Positions 54,281 through 63,986 of a DNA stretch of 64,000 bases are shown in pieces (the first letter of the stretch is position 1; each line of letters starts with the position of its first letter). The translations under genes and the position numbers were made by a program. The stretch comes from Macrotis lagotis (taxonomy: Eukaryota > Chordata > Mammalia > Peramelemorphia > Peramelidae), in contig NC_133660.1 of NCBI RefSeq assembly GCF_037893015.1, positions 281,667,067-281,731,066 of the forward strand, given 5' to 3'. The notes beneath the pieces are model-generated. The model saw only the letters and a program-made list of their open reading frames with translations. It was not told the DNA's origin and ran no database searches.

Positions 54281-55674
54281 TGATCAGGCCCCTATTACAG
54301 AGAAAAGGGGAGTAGGGGAAGGGAAGGCAGGGGAATTAGAAAAAACCTCATATTGGAGATGGCCCTTGAGTCAAGCTTTGAAGGGACAGGAGATTCCAAA
54401 GGCAGAGGTAAGGAAAGGGAGATTCTCAGCAGGGGAAACCACCCGGGGTTAAGACCCTGGAGTGTGTGTGTGTGGGGGGGCAGGTATGGGGGGATGATAC
54501 AGCTTATCTGGGTCACCAAATGTAGAGGGGCAAGAAAGAATGTGAGTTCATGCTTTTGGAGCCTCAGTTTCCACATCTATAACTGGAGCAGATCCTTCAT
54601 CATCTACATCATGGGCAGCTGTGAGGAGCAAACAGTATCCTGTATGCAAAGTACTTTACAACTGTCAGATGCTATTATTACTTTGCTTGGTTTTTTATTG
54701 CACCAAAACCCCTTCCCCCTCTGTAGGCCTGCTTTTTCATCTGTAAAATAAGGAATGCTAATCTGTGCTCAGCTTCCCTTACAAAGCTGAGGTGAGGACC
54801 AAAGAAGACCTTGATGTAAAATACTTTCTCAGGCTATGTTGTTCAGAGTCCCATGGGGCATTGGGCAAGTCATTTCCTATATGATCATCATCATCTTCAT
54901 CATCCGATCAGAGCTACTACTTGCATGGCCATCCAGCAGCCTTTTACAGAAGAAGAAACTGAGGCCTGAAAAGGTGCAGCGGCTCACCTAAAATCACACA
55001 TATGTAATAAATGTCAAACAAAATTTGTCCCCGAGGTCTCCACCTCCAAAGACAGGACTCTTTTCCCCTTGTGTTGTAGGCATGGCTAATTCTGGGTATC
55101 CTCTCTGGAGCAGTAAAGAAAGGCTTTCATCAGAGACAGACTTTGGTGGAGTTTTCTGTGAAATCTAATCCAACCCAATAATATTACTGGAAAGAAAAGC
55201 AACTTTGAAAGACTTAACTCTGACCAAGGGAATGATCATCTGTGTATCCAGAGGACCTATGATGGGTTTGAATCTTTGGTCTGAGTGACCCGGGCTAAGT
55301 CACTTTCCCTTTCTGAACCTCAGTTTTGCCATCTGTAAAATGAGCATCCCAATAGCACCTCCCTCCGGAGCTGTTCTGAGGATCAGCTGAGATCCTATAT
55401 GAAAAACGCTTCGCAAACCTTCAAGTGCTATGTTTCCGTTATTCCTTAAGCTCCCTACTTTACAAGGATCTTGTCAACAAAGCCATTTTGAATCCATCAC
55501 GATGAATCTGGAGTCCAAGGACTTAGGCTCCAAGCTCAAAACAAAGACTTTCGCGCCCATGACCTTGGATTTTAAGCTCTTCAGGGCTTCAGTTTCTTTA
55601 TAATTAAAAGTGTTTCTTCATCTGTAAAACTGTGTGTATGCTGATAATATGTATAACTTACGGAAGATGACTCT
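54281..55674. other. Gene-free stretch with several MIR remnants
   Basis: MIR/CORE-SINE remnants: 54560-54678 (+), 54727-54835 (+), 54925-55065 (-, 'agaagaaactgaggcctgaa') and 55258-55443 (+, 'aacctcagttttgccatctg', 'cgcttcgcaaaccttcaagt'). No gene recognised. Confidence 0.55.
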
Positions 55675-55750
55675 GTGCAACTGAAAGCCTTCTAAAAATG
55701 CCTGTCGGAAACTATCTTTGCATGAAGTGGGAAAAACAAATCATTTTCAA
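55675..55750 (+). repeat. Copy A of an 80-bp local duplication
   Basis: 'gtgcaactgaaagcc' ... 'ttctaaaaatgcctg' ... 'acaaatcattttcaa'. Copy B lies 158 bp downstream at 55833-55908, at roughly 75-80% identity by eye. Confidence 0.85.
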
Positions 55751-55832
55751 ATGCGTGTGATGCATATGGGAATGTGTTTATACAGGTATGACCTCGGAGA
55801 CTGCTCTCGGGGGGGGGGGGGGGGCAAATAAT

Positions 55833-55908
55833 GTGCAACTCAAGCCCTTCTAAAAATGCCTGTTGGAAACTGTCTTTGCTCCCAGCTGGGAAAACAAAGC
55901 ATTTTCTT
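55833..55908 (+). repeat. Copy B of the local duplication
   Basis: 'gtgcaactcaagccc' ... 'ttctaaaaatgcctg' ... 'acaaagcattttctt'. It lies between two long poly(G) runs (55809-55824 and 55935-55952) and just before the orphan CpG island. Confidence 0.85.
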
Positions 55909-55914
55909 AAAACC

Positions 55915-56600
55915 CCAAACGGCGCGGGGCAGCTGGGGGGGGGGGGGGGGGGCAGGCGCTCCGGAGTCAGAAGGCCCCGAGTTCCAGCCCCTCCGCTCCC
56001 TGGGCTGCGTGGCCCGGCCCGGCCCGGCCCGCAGCTCTCGGTCCCGCGGTCTCGCCTCCTCTGCACTAGGCTCTCGGCTTAGCCGGGCCCCGGAGCGGCC
56101 CCCGGGCGGCGGGGCCGGGCCCAGGGCTGGAGCCGGCGGCGGCTGCACAGCCCGGCCCCCCGGCCCCCCGGGCCCCCGGGCCCCCCGGGCCCCGTTCCGA
56201 GACAACGGCGCGGGTGCGCGTGGGAAGGGCGGGAGCGGGGTGCCGCGGAGGCCGCTCGCGCGGGCGCGAAGCCTCCGGCCGCCGGGGGGCGCTGTGGCCG
56301 CCGCCGCCGCCGCCGCCTCCCCGCGCCCGGGCCCGGGCCCAGCCCGACGCCGGCGCCTCAGCGCGGCCGCCGTGGGAACGAGGCGGGCGCCCTCTGCGCC
56401 TGCGTCTTCCCCGAGAGTCAGGCGTCTGCTGGGAAATGAAGTCCGCCGCGCGGGCCCGTCCGCCGCGCGGGCCCGACACAAGGTGGCGCTCGAGGGCTGC
56501 GGGAGGCGCGGCCTGAGGCGGGGCCCGTCCTGGGCGGAGCTCCGGCCTTTGAGGCGGGCCCAGGGCGGGGCGAGGCCCATTTCCCAGGGGAGAAACTGAG
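55915..56600. promoter_or_regulatory. Orphan CpG island with promoter-like motifs
   Basis: About 700 bp of CpG-dense DNA with a GCC-repeat (56290-56322), a ZNF143/THAP11-like motif (56427-56443), and a CTCF-like match (56478-56491). It lies 3.4 kb past the 3' end of SSH3 and 22 kb from POLD4, so no recognised gene starts here. Long open frames on both strands look like GC shadows. It may start an unannotated, possibly divergent, non-coding transcript. Confidence 0.6.
56427..56443 (-). promoter_or_regulatory. ZNF143/THAP11 (SBS)-like motif
   Basis: TGCTGGGAAATGAAGTC differs at one base from the TGCTGGGAAATGTAGTC form of the ACTACA-NTTCCCAGCA promoter motif. Typically found at CpG-island start sites, often bidirectional. 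Confidence 0.5.
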
Positions 56601-56690
56601 GCCCGGAGAAGCCAGTGACACCCAGGACCACAGGGTGTCCTTATCTGTAGTCTACAGGAGGGGAAACTGAGGCTCTGGAGACCCTGGAGT
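56577..56690 (-). mobile_element. MIR-like remnants at CpG island edge
   Basis: 'tttcccaggggagaaactga', 'ggcccggagaagccagtgac', then a second 'aggaggggaaactgaggctc'. Confidence 0.45.
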
Positions 56691-56893
56691 CTGGCTCCTG
56701 CTTCCCCCCATCCCTCCTCAGTGGCAGCCTGTGGGCAGGCTGGAAAGCCGGGCAAAGCCCCCCTCAGTGAGAGCCCCGGGAGGTCGTGGGGTCCTTTCCT
56801 CGGGGGGCTTCAGGGACAGATCACGGCTGTTCTGGCGGGCGGCACTTGTCAGGGCTGCCCATTGGGGCCGGATGGGGGCAACGGTGCCAGGTG

Positions 56894-56928
56894 AGGTGGC
56901 GCCGAGGTGGCGCCGAGGTGGCGATGGG
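56894..56928. repeat. 12-bp tandem repeat, three copies
   Basis: 'gaggtggcgcc' repeated three times, the third changed to 'gaggtggcgatgg'. Confidence 0.85.
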
Positions 56929-57432
56929 GGCCGCAGGCTTATCAAGATGGAAAATGAGAGGAGCGGGTGAGAGGGAAGCTGCTGCTTCCACTGGAGGGGT
57001 TGGTTGGGGGCCCCCGTACCACCGAGGGGAGAGTGGGGAGGCTCAGAGAGGCTTTGGGGGTCAGCACTGAAGACAGGATGCGATCCCTGAGGAAATGAGC
57101 CTAGAATAAGAGGATGGAGCCAGCTCCGGGGGCTGGAGGAAGGGCAAGGAGCAAAGAAGGGGAGGCACAAGTGTGTCCTGAAAAGCCAGAGAAGGAAGAG
57201 TATCCAGGAGGAGCAGCATCCCCTAGAGCATGTCATGTGCTGCTTTCTCCTCCTCTACCTGAAGGGCTGATCCTGGCAGATCCCTGACCCCTCCCAGGGT
57301 GCTCCCCACCACTACCAAACCCACCCTCGGGTCTCATTCTTACTCAGCACCTCTCCTGTTCCCATCCAGAGATACCTCCAAGTTCCACCCCCTAAGACTC
57401 AGTTCCCTCCTAGCATTAGAAGAATCCATGGG

Positions 57433-57575
57433 AGGGGTGGCTAGATGGAACAGTGGATAGACTCCTGGGGTCTGAGTTCAATCTGAGTTCAAATCTAGCT
57501 TCAGACACTTAATACTCACCTAGCTGTGTGACCTTGGGCAAGTCACTTAACCCATAGCAACCCCACCCCCACCAA
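57433..57575 (+). mobile_element. tRNA-headed CORE-type SINE, no A-tail
   Basis: Forward copy 'ggggtggctagatggaacag' to 'gggcaagtcacttaaccc', with C/A-rich sequence instead of the usual tail. Duplication aatccatggg at 57423-57432 and 57576-57585. Confidence 0.88.
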
Positions 57576-58579
57576 AATCCATGGGTAAACTTCCACTTAC
57601 ACATTTCATATAGAGAATAGTGCAAATAGCCCATTTTACAGGGGTCAGAATCGAAACTTTGAGATATTAAGGGACTATCCCTGATCATAAATGAAGTCTC
57701 CAGAGCAAGGGGTCAAATCCAGATCTTTCCACTTCCAGTGCAGTGATCTTTCCAGCCTTCTCTACCTTCCAGGTAGCATCAGACCTTAAGTTTGAAATGT
57801 CTTTCTCCTCAAAGCCTGATCCCAGTGTGGAGGGGATCCTGAGTTTTACCAGGCTATGCCTGGGGAGGAAGGGTAACAAGCATGATAGAAGTGGTGGATT
57901 GTGCTTGATACCTGAAGACCTGCCATAGGTTCAGTACCTGGGAACCTACCTGGGATAGGTTCAGTACCCCCAGAGAAGAGCTTTCCCTTTTTTTGTCATA
58001 GCAGGCCCATATGCTAGGGCTGGGTGGGGCTCAAAATGTGCCCTTTGTGGGGGGAGGGGTGCCACAGACTACATCAAGGCTCTTGAGAAGGACAGAATTG
58101 TGACTTGGGTGAAAGGTCTTTAGAAAGGACTCCACAAATGGAAGCTCAGGGATCCCAGATCTAGAGTTGCGAGGGGTCTGCCTCCAAGCCCAGAGAGGCC
58201 AGTCTTGTCATCTGACCAAGAAAACCAGCCCAGAGTTTAAGGGACTTGCTCAAATGTCCCAGAGGTCACTAACAACAGTCAGCATCAGATCACAGGCCCT
58301 CTGATTCCACATCCAACCCGAGCTCTTTTCCCTGCAGCCTTGTCCAAACCGGGATCTGTTACCATTATTGTTTGTAATCATTAACCAGAAGAACCCTGGG
58401 TGACTTGCAAAGTCTCCTATAGATTGGCATAGTCTGTTTCTGATAAAAGAGTATTTGAAGACCCACAGGTTGAAGCTGGGAAAACCCATGTGATCTCAGC
58501 CACTGCTTTCAAAGGAGCCTGTTACTTTCCAGCCTTTCTGGAGCCCCTACTTCCTCAGCTGTCAAAGAAGGGTATGATT

Positions 58580-58717
58580 GGGCAGTGGATAGGGCACTGG
58601 CCCTAGAGTCAGGAGGACCTGAGTTCAAATCCAGTCTCAGACATTTCATAATTACATAGCTGTGTGACCTTGGGCAAGTCACTTAACCCCATTGCCTTGC
58701 AAAAAAAAAAAGCTAAA
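58580..58717 (+). mobile_element. SINE, slightly 5'-truncated, perfect 12-bp target duplication
   Basis: Forward copy 'gggcagtggatagggcactg' to an A-tail; aagggtatgatt at 58568-58579 and 58718-58729. Confidence 0.93.
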
Positions 58718-59324
58718 AAGGGTATGATTATGGTAGGATCATGAGCCCTAGAGCCAGTTAGAGACCATCTTGTCCATTTTATGATGGAAAAACTGAGGCC
58801 CAGAAAGGGGAACTAGCTTTCCCAAAGTGTTACTCAGGTTAACTAGGATTTGAACCCAGGTCCTTGGACTTCCCACTGAAGTACTTTGCTTGGAAGACTC
58901 CTTTTTCTGGAAATTGAATAAGATGGCATGCCATCCTGGAGGAAGGAAAAGCCATCGCCCGTAGGCCGAGGCGTGTGAAGGACCCCCGTCTCAACCCCAG
59001 TCACTTTATTCATGCCTGTTATTGCCCAATCTGCATGTATTGTTTTCCCCAGTAGAATAGAAACTCTTGGAAGGCAGGGCCTGTTTGTTTGGCTGATTTG
59101 TTTTGTCTCCTCTCCAAACCTAGCATGATGTTTGCTATACAGAAGGCATTTAATAAAAGCACAGCATGAGGAAATGAAGCCAGTGAAGATGCATGTGGAG
59201 ACGGATAGGGAGGAGCAAGAAAAATCAGCCTGGACTCATCCAGAACCTTAAGATCCCACCTGGAAAGTCTCCAAGCCCAAGCATTTGATTAGGAATGTAA
59301 AAGCATTTCATATCAAAGTCCTTT

Positions 59325-59330
59325 TTTATT
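59325..59330 (-). terminator. SSH3: SSH3 poly(A) signal (AATAAA on - strand)
   Basis: TTTATT on the + strand, about 770 nt beyond the SSH3 stop; first canonical hexamer I see in that direction. Confidence 0.6.
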
Positions 59331-60094
59331 CCTAAATAAAAAGCCATCGAATTAAAAGATCAGAGAAAATACAAGCTAGCTAATGAGGAAGGGGGGAGGG
59401 AGGAGTATGTGTGTGTGCTCCTGTGTGTGCACACGTGTGTGCTAGCCACGTCTGTGGAAATGCTCTGGCCTCCCTTGTCAAGTGACCCACATCATAGTAG
59501 CGCCCATCTCAGTAGGCCTCTCCTTCCAAGTCTGAGGCCAAGCAAGGGACTCAAGGACATTGTGAAGGGAGGCCGAAGGCAGACAGCACCCATTGGACTG
59601 TGACTGAGCCCTAGGGGTGCCTGGGGTCCAGGCCCCAAAATGCCTCCATCTGCTAATAAGAGAAACTGTCCTGTGTTCTTGTGGGGTATTCCTTTGGGAG
59701 CTAGGGGATGAGGCCCCCAACCCTACAAGATTCTGGCAGATGACCCTGGCTAAATCCTGGGAAGCCCCAACTTGGGGAGGAAGGGGCGGCTTCCTCCCTT
59801 TGGGAAGGAGGGAAAAATCACAAATCATTAGAGGCTTGGGGGGTTAGGGGGTGATCTTGGATTTGAATGCAGATGAAATTACTCCAGTATCCTCCATCCT
59901 GGCCTCCCTTCCCCCAGATGAACAGTGGAGAGAATCATGAGGCCTTGGCCCTGGGGTAGATGTTGGTGGACTATCGTGAGGGTGATGGGGGAAGGACAGG
60001 GGCAGAGGGGGTGAGGTGGGAGGAGGAAGCGGTGCAAAGTGGGAGGGTGAGGCCCCTCTGTCTGGTGACCTCATTCTAGTGTTTAGAAAAGGGT
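59331..60094 (-). other. SSH3: Probable SSH3 3' UTR
   Basis: Unique sequence between the SSH3 stop and the poly(A) signal; no repeats recognised. Extent inferred from the signal only. Confidence 0.5.
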
Positions 60095-60340
60095 TCAGGG
60101 CCCTCCCCCTTCTCCATCGCTATCCACACTATCCTGTCTCATCATCCTCCGGGTCCTGGGCTTAGGGACAGACTCTCCCTGTTCCTCATTCTGGAAAGCC
60201 TGGGTCCGGTCGGTCACCAGGTGGGCACCGTGTAAGGCAGCCACAGACTTTCGGGAGGACAGGACAGGCCGCGGTTCTTCTTGGTCCCTGGAAGTCTTGG
60301 AGAGATCCTCACTTGAGGACTCATTTGGAGAAGAGAACAC
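60095..60340 (-). CDS. SSH3: SSH3 last coding exon
   Basis: Acceptor 'catcctttccag|GTG'; 81 residues and TGA. Contains 'RKSVAALHG' and 'DRTQAFQNEEQ', matching human 'RQSVVTLQG' and 'NRTQAFQEQEQ'. Confidence 0.93.
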   Translation of the reverse strand: MFSSPNESSSEDLSKTSRDQEEPRPVLSSRKSVAALHGAHLVTDRTQAFQNEEQGESVPKPRTRRMMRQDSVDSDGEGGGP

Positions 60341-63300
60341 CTGGAAAGGATGAGGAGGAGAGAGGACAAAAGTCACCGCCAAAGGCCCAGGCCTTGTGGC
60401 ATTCTCCCTGAGCATGCTTCCATCTTGGCATGGCTCCGATCAGGCCAGGCCCAACCTCCTGGGAGCCCATCTTGCCCTTTCCCGGTCCCCTTCTTTGTTC
60501 CTGGAGCTGCTGGACCTCCCATCATGCTTGGCCCAACAGCCCTGTCCCACCTCCTCCAGCCCTTTAGCTCACACTGCTCTCTGACCTTGGTAATGAGAGT
60601 CTGGCACAGTTGGTCTTTGCCCACCTGTGACCTCAAGCTGTTCTCAAGGGGCTTCCTGTGGTGTCTGGTGCTGGCCTAGCACCTTCCATTTGTACCCCAG
60701 CTCCAGAAATGGGGGCACCCTCTGCAAAGTCTTTTATCCCCTCCTTTTGGTCCCAACCTATGATTTCTCCTGATAAGAAAGCTCCTCTACCCAGGCAGAC
60801 CCTTGCTCGTTGAGTTCCAGGCTTTTATGGGGTCCCAGTTGAGGTGAAGTAGGGAAGTAGGGACTAATGGAGATTGGCTCATTACTCACCACACCCTGAT
60901 GCTTCACGCTGAACAATCACACCCCAATGTCCTGGGGATGCCTACTATCCTCACCTCTGGCAGATCACTGGTCTCTGGCTGACTCCCCAGGTCTGGGGGC
61001 TCTAGCAGACTGATGGACCTCATGATCCCCCGGAGGTCCATGCGGGGCCGGGGTCCCAGTCCCCCAAGGCTAGGCCCTTCTCTTGGCATCCCCTGTTGTT
61101 CCTCCCCTCCTGTAGTCTTCAAGTCCCCGCTGGCCCCTGGTTCCAGGGGGGGTGGGCTAGGCAACCGGGAGGCGTCTTGAGCCAGAGGTTCCTCCGGGGA
61201 GGTCCTACCACCGACCTTCTGCTCCCAGATGTGACTCTGGCGGCTAGAAGGAAGAGAATGTGTTGACCGTGCCATCTCTTCCTTGATCTCTGTTGTCTGG
61301 CTGCCTCCCTGTGCCAGCCCGGCAGTTGGTACCTGGCTGTGAGGATGCCTTGATAGGTTTGCAGCTGCCGAAGGAAGCCAGGGTTGGGCCGGGCAATGGG
61401 GCGCAGCTCTTGTACATGCCGAAAGGCCTGGTCTAGGCCCCAATTGTACTGTTTCATGGCATAGGCCATGACGGTGGCAGCTGAGCGGCTCACCCCCATC
61501 TTGCAATGTACCAGCACACGGGAGCCTTGGGTCCTGTACAACGAGGAGGCCTCTTGGTCAGATACCCCTGGTCTGGCCTAGCTGCTGGGGCTGAGGCCAG
61601 TTGGCTTCCGAGGGCCCCACAGACTGGGGGCAGGAGGCCATGCTATTGACCCTTCCCAACAGAAAGATGTTGAGCTGAGAAAAGGGGGTGCCTTGGAAGG
61701 GACAAGGAGACAAGATCTGTGAGGCCCAGAGGAGGCGATGGGTCGAAGGGGGGCAGGGCGAGGAGTGTGGACGTCTGGCTGGGTTGGAGGGGCTGGGAAG
61801 CAGAGAAATTGGCCCACCGAGCGGCCTCAATGAAGCGATGAGTCTCCTTCCAGTGAGGCAGGAGCTGCTCCGTCTCTTCGTCCCAGAGTCGAACATTGAG
61901 ATAAGTAAAGAGCCCCGGGAAGAAGTTGTCAATCTCTCTGGCTACGTTCAGGATGTGGCTGACCCTGCCAAGGAGAAGCCAGGCCGTGTTGGGCTGGGCC
62001 TGAGGGAGGCGGGCTGGGGCAGGCCTGGGGCTCAGCTAGGCCAGACCTGGGTACGTGAAGGGGGCACATGAATTTACTATTGGGCTGCCAATGCACAGTT
62101 AGAGTTCCAGAAATGACAAGAGCATCAATAAATCCCTAACATCTAGATGATCCAAAGGAAGCCACCATGTTGCAATGGTGAGTGAGCTCTGGTCACTGGT
62201 GAAGGTTTGTGGGCTGGGGCTGGAGGGGCTTCTGGGCCCATCTGTTCAGCTCCCTCATTTCACAAAAGAGGCAACTGAGGTCTCAGGAAGGGAAAGGATT
62301 TGCCTAAGGTCCCCCACAGAGTGTCAGAGGCAGAATTGGAACCCAGATCCTGTGACACCCAAGCCAGTGTTCATACTTTTGTGGCCACTCAGGGTGACCT
62401 TGGTCACTGGCCTTGGTCAAGAGGCCTTCCCTCTCTTAGGCCTCGGTTGCCTCCTGTCTCGGGTCTCTGACAGTTCCAACATTCCATCTCTTGTTTTTGT
62501 TTTTGTTTTTTTTTTGCAAGGCAAACGGGGTTAAGTGGCTTGCCCAAGGCCACACGGCTAGGTCATTATTAAGTGTCTTGAGACCGGATTTGAACCCAGG
62601 TACTCCTGACTCCAGGGCCGGTGCTTTATCCATTACGCCACTTAGCCGCCTTTCCATTTCTTGTTCTAAAAGAGATCCTGGTCATCTTCAGAGAGCCATC
62701 TCTAGGCTGGCATGTTTGTTCACTCTGCTCTGTAACTGGTGCCAGCCGGTGGCTGCCAGGAGGACTTTTACCGATACCTAGGAGCTCTGTGGCTAGATGC
62801 CAGCAGGGAAGGTGCCACCTTCTTGGGGGAGGGGCATCAAGAAAAATATTTTGGGGCAGCTAGGTGGCGCAGTGAATGGAGCACCAGCCCTGGAGTCAGG
62901 AGGACATGAGTTCAAATCATGCCTCAGATACTTAATTACCTTGCAGTGTGACCTTGGGTAAGTCACTTAACCCCACTGCCTTGCAAAAAATCAAAAAAAG
63001 AAAAAAAATCTTTTTCTGGTATTAAAAGGCAATAACAGAGGAGGTGACTCTGGTATTATACTTTGCCTGTTCTTCCTTCACCTTGGGGACTGAAGTAAAA
63101 GAGAATGGCAAAGGAGCTGGCAGGGTGGCAAGGCTGCCCTTCTAATTAGCCCCACTAGGCTAAGAAGGCGAAGAGACCACCATGACCATGACAAAGAGAA
63201 GCTAGGCTACCAGGCCGAAGGGGGCAAATCTCAAGGGGAAGGAATTTCAGCTCTCAGTTTCCCCCTCTGAAAATTGAGAATATTGACCCAGATGGCCACC

Positions 63301-63986
63301 AAGGTTCTTTGACCCTTACCGGTTTCTCTGCAGTTCATCCAAGTTGGCTGCATTCCACTCAGAGCCCTGTGGAAAAGGTAGTAGTGGTAGGCGGCTGCCC
63401 CCCTCCATCTCCCCACCCAACCCCAGCATCCCTCACCAGTCCCAACAGTGGTAAGCTTACCAGGTACAGGTGGGGGAAGATGTGGGAGGGCCGATCCCTC
63501 TGGGCCATGAGCACCAACATCTGGTTATCGATGAAGTCTCGGTACTGCTGTAGGGGACAGCCCAAGTGTTCCTCAAGGGTCTGGCGAATCTGAGGAAGAG
63601 GGCCAAGGAAGAGGCAGGAAGCTGTAGGTAGGTAAGGATACCGTGACCCCTACCCGGGACTGTCCAGGATGCACAAGCCAAGGTTGATGGTGAGGGAGAC
63701 GCAAGCTCTCGACCTCCCACAGTGGTCAGGGGGCAAAGGCCAAGACCAAGAGACACAATAGGGGATGGTTCTTGGGGCAGGAGTGAGGCTGAGGCCTATA
63801 GGTAAAGGGTGGGTGGTCTGAAGAAAGCTGTCGCAACAGAGAAAACTTCCCAGGCAGGCTCTTTCTGGCCTGGTTTCTTGGGGTCCCTCTACCTCTTTGG
63901 AGGTGACGCTCTCCAGGTCGATGGTGTCCAGGACATGCCACAGTTCATCCCTGATGAGCTGCTCCATCCGTTCTTGCTCAGAGTAC
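60095..63986 (-). CDS. SSH3: Slingshot protein phosphatase 3, C-terminal 383 residues (partial)
   Basis: Slingshot phosphatases dephosphorylate and activate cofilin/ADF, promoting actin turnover in the cytoplasm; SSH3 is the weaker family member lacking strong F-actin binding. Seven coding exons with GT-AG junctions in phase: 63986-63893, 63589-63461, 63366-63320, 61964-61818, 61533-61333, 61243-60955, 60340-60095. Visible residues 1-60 form the DEK-C-like region ('MEQLIRDELWHVLDTIDLES', 'QQYRDFIDNQMLVLMAQRDR'). The phosphatase core follows ('FPHLYLGSEWNAANL', general-acid Asp118 in RLWDEE, signature VHC149-KMGVS-R155), then 'IARPNPGFLRQLQTYQGI'. The tail is Ser/Pro/Glu-rich with the conserved 'LRGIMRSISLLEP'. 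The catalytic residues are intact. 5' exons lie beyond 64000. Convergent with POLD4. Confidence 0.96.
60955..61243 (-). CDS. SSH3: SSH3 coding exon: Pro/Glu-rich tail
   Basis: Acceptor 'ttccttctag|C', donor 'CCAGAG|gtgagg'. Contains 'RQSHIWEQKVGG' and 'MDLRGIMRSISLLEP'. Confidence 0.93.
61333..61533 (-). CDS. SSH3: SSH3 catalytic-signature exon
   Basis: Acceptor 'ctcgttgtacag|G', donor 'GCCAG|gtacca'. Carries HCKMGVSRS; the catalytic Cys codon is at 61505-61503. Confidence 0.97.
61818..61964 (-). CDS. SSH3: SSH3 phosphatase exon with general acid
   Basis: Acceptor 'ctccttggcag|G', donor 'GCTCG|gtgggc'. Encodes 'VSHILNVAREIDNFFPGLF' and RLWDEE. Confidence 0.96.
62500..62651 (-). mobile_element. 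SINE in SSH3 intron
   Basis: Complete reverse-strand copy; flanks tccatctcttgtt and tccatttcttgtt give a 13-bp duplication with one change. Confidence 0.92.
62854..63009 (+). mobile_element. SINE in SSH3 intron, opposite orientation
   Basis: Full forward copy 'ggggcagctaggtggcgcag' to 'actgccttgcaaaaaatcaa'. Relative to the SSH3 transcript the two SINEs form an inverted repeat. Confidence 0.93.
63320..63366 (-). CDS. SSH3: SSH3 short coding exon (47 nt)
   Basis: Acceptor 'ttttccacag|GG', donor 'AACCG|gtaagg'. Encodes GSEWNAANLDELQRN plus two bases of Arg. Confidence 0.96.
63461..63589 (-). CDS. SSH3: SSH3 coding exon, start of phosphatase domain
   Basis: Acceptor 'ctcttcctcag|ATT', donor 'TACCTG|gtaagc'; 43 codons, 'IRQTLEEHLGCPLQQYRDF' to FPHLYL. 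Confidence 0.96.
63893..63986 (-). CDS. SSH3: SSH3 coding exon, DEK-C-like (most 5' in window)
   Basis: Acceptor 'cctccccttag|G', donor 'AAAGAG|gtagag'. Encodes YSEQERMEQ to LESVTSKE, matching human SEQEQMEQ to LESVTSKE. Confidence 0.93.

Larger units (their letters stand above)
56929..59320. other. SSH3 downstream flank, no gene
   Basis: Two SINEs (57433-57575, 58580-58717), MIR remnants (57630-57740 and 58745-58875, both -), and an L2/CR1-like 3' end at 58990-59165 ('aggcagggcctgtttgtttg', 'atttaataaaagc'). No exon recognised. Confidence 0.55.
61965..63319 (-). other. SSH3: SSH3 intron with inverted SINE pair
   Basis: A 1355-bp intron between phosphatase exons. Contains a reverse MIR (62238-62375, 'aaaagaggcaactgaggtct') and two SINEs in opposite orientation, about 200 bp apart. 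Confidence 0.9.

Noticed and set aside
55840-56755. 229-263-codon frames in the orphan CpG island
   Set aside because: Low-complexity Arg/Pro/Gly/Ala sequence in several frames at once; no recognisable domain or family match.
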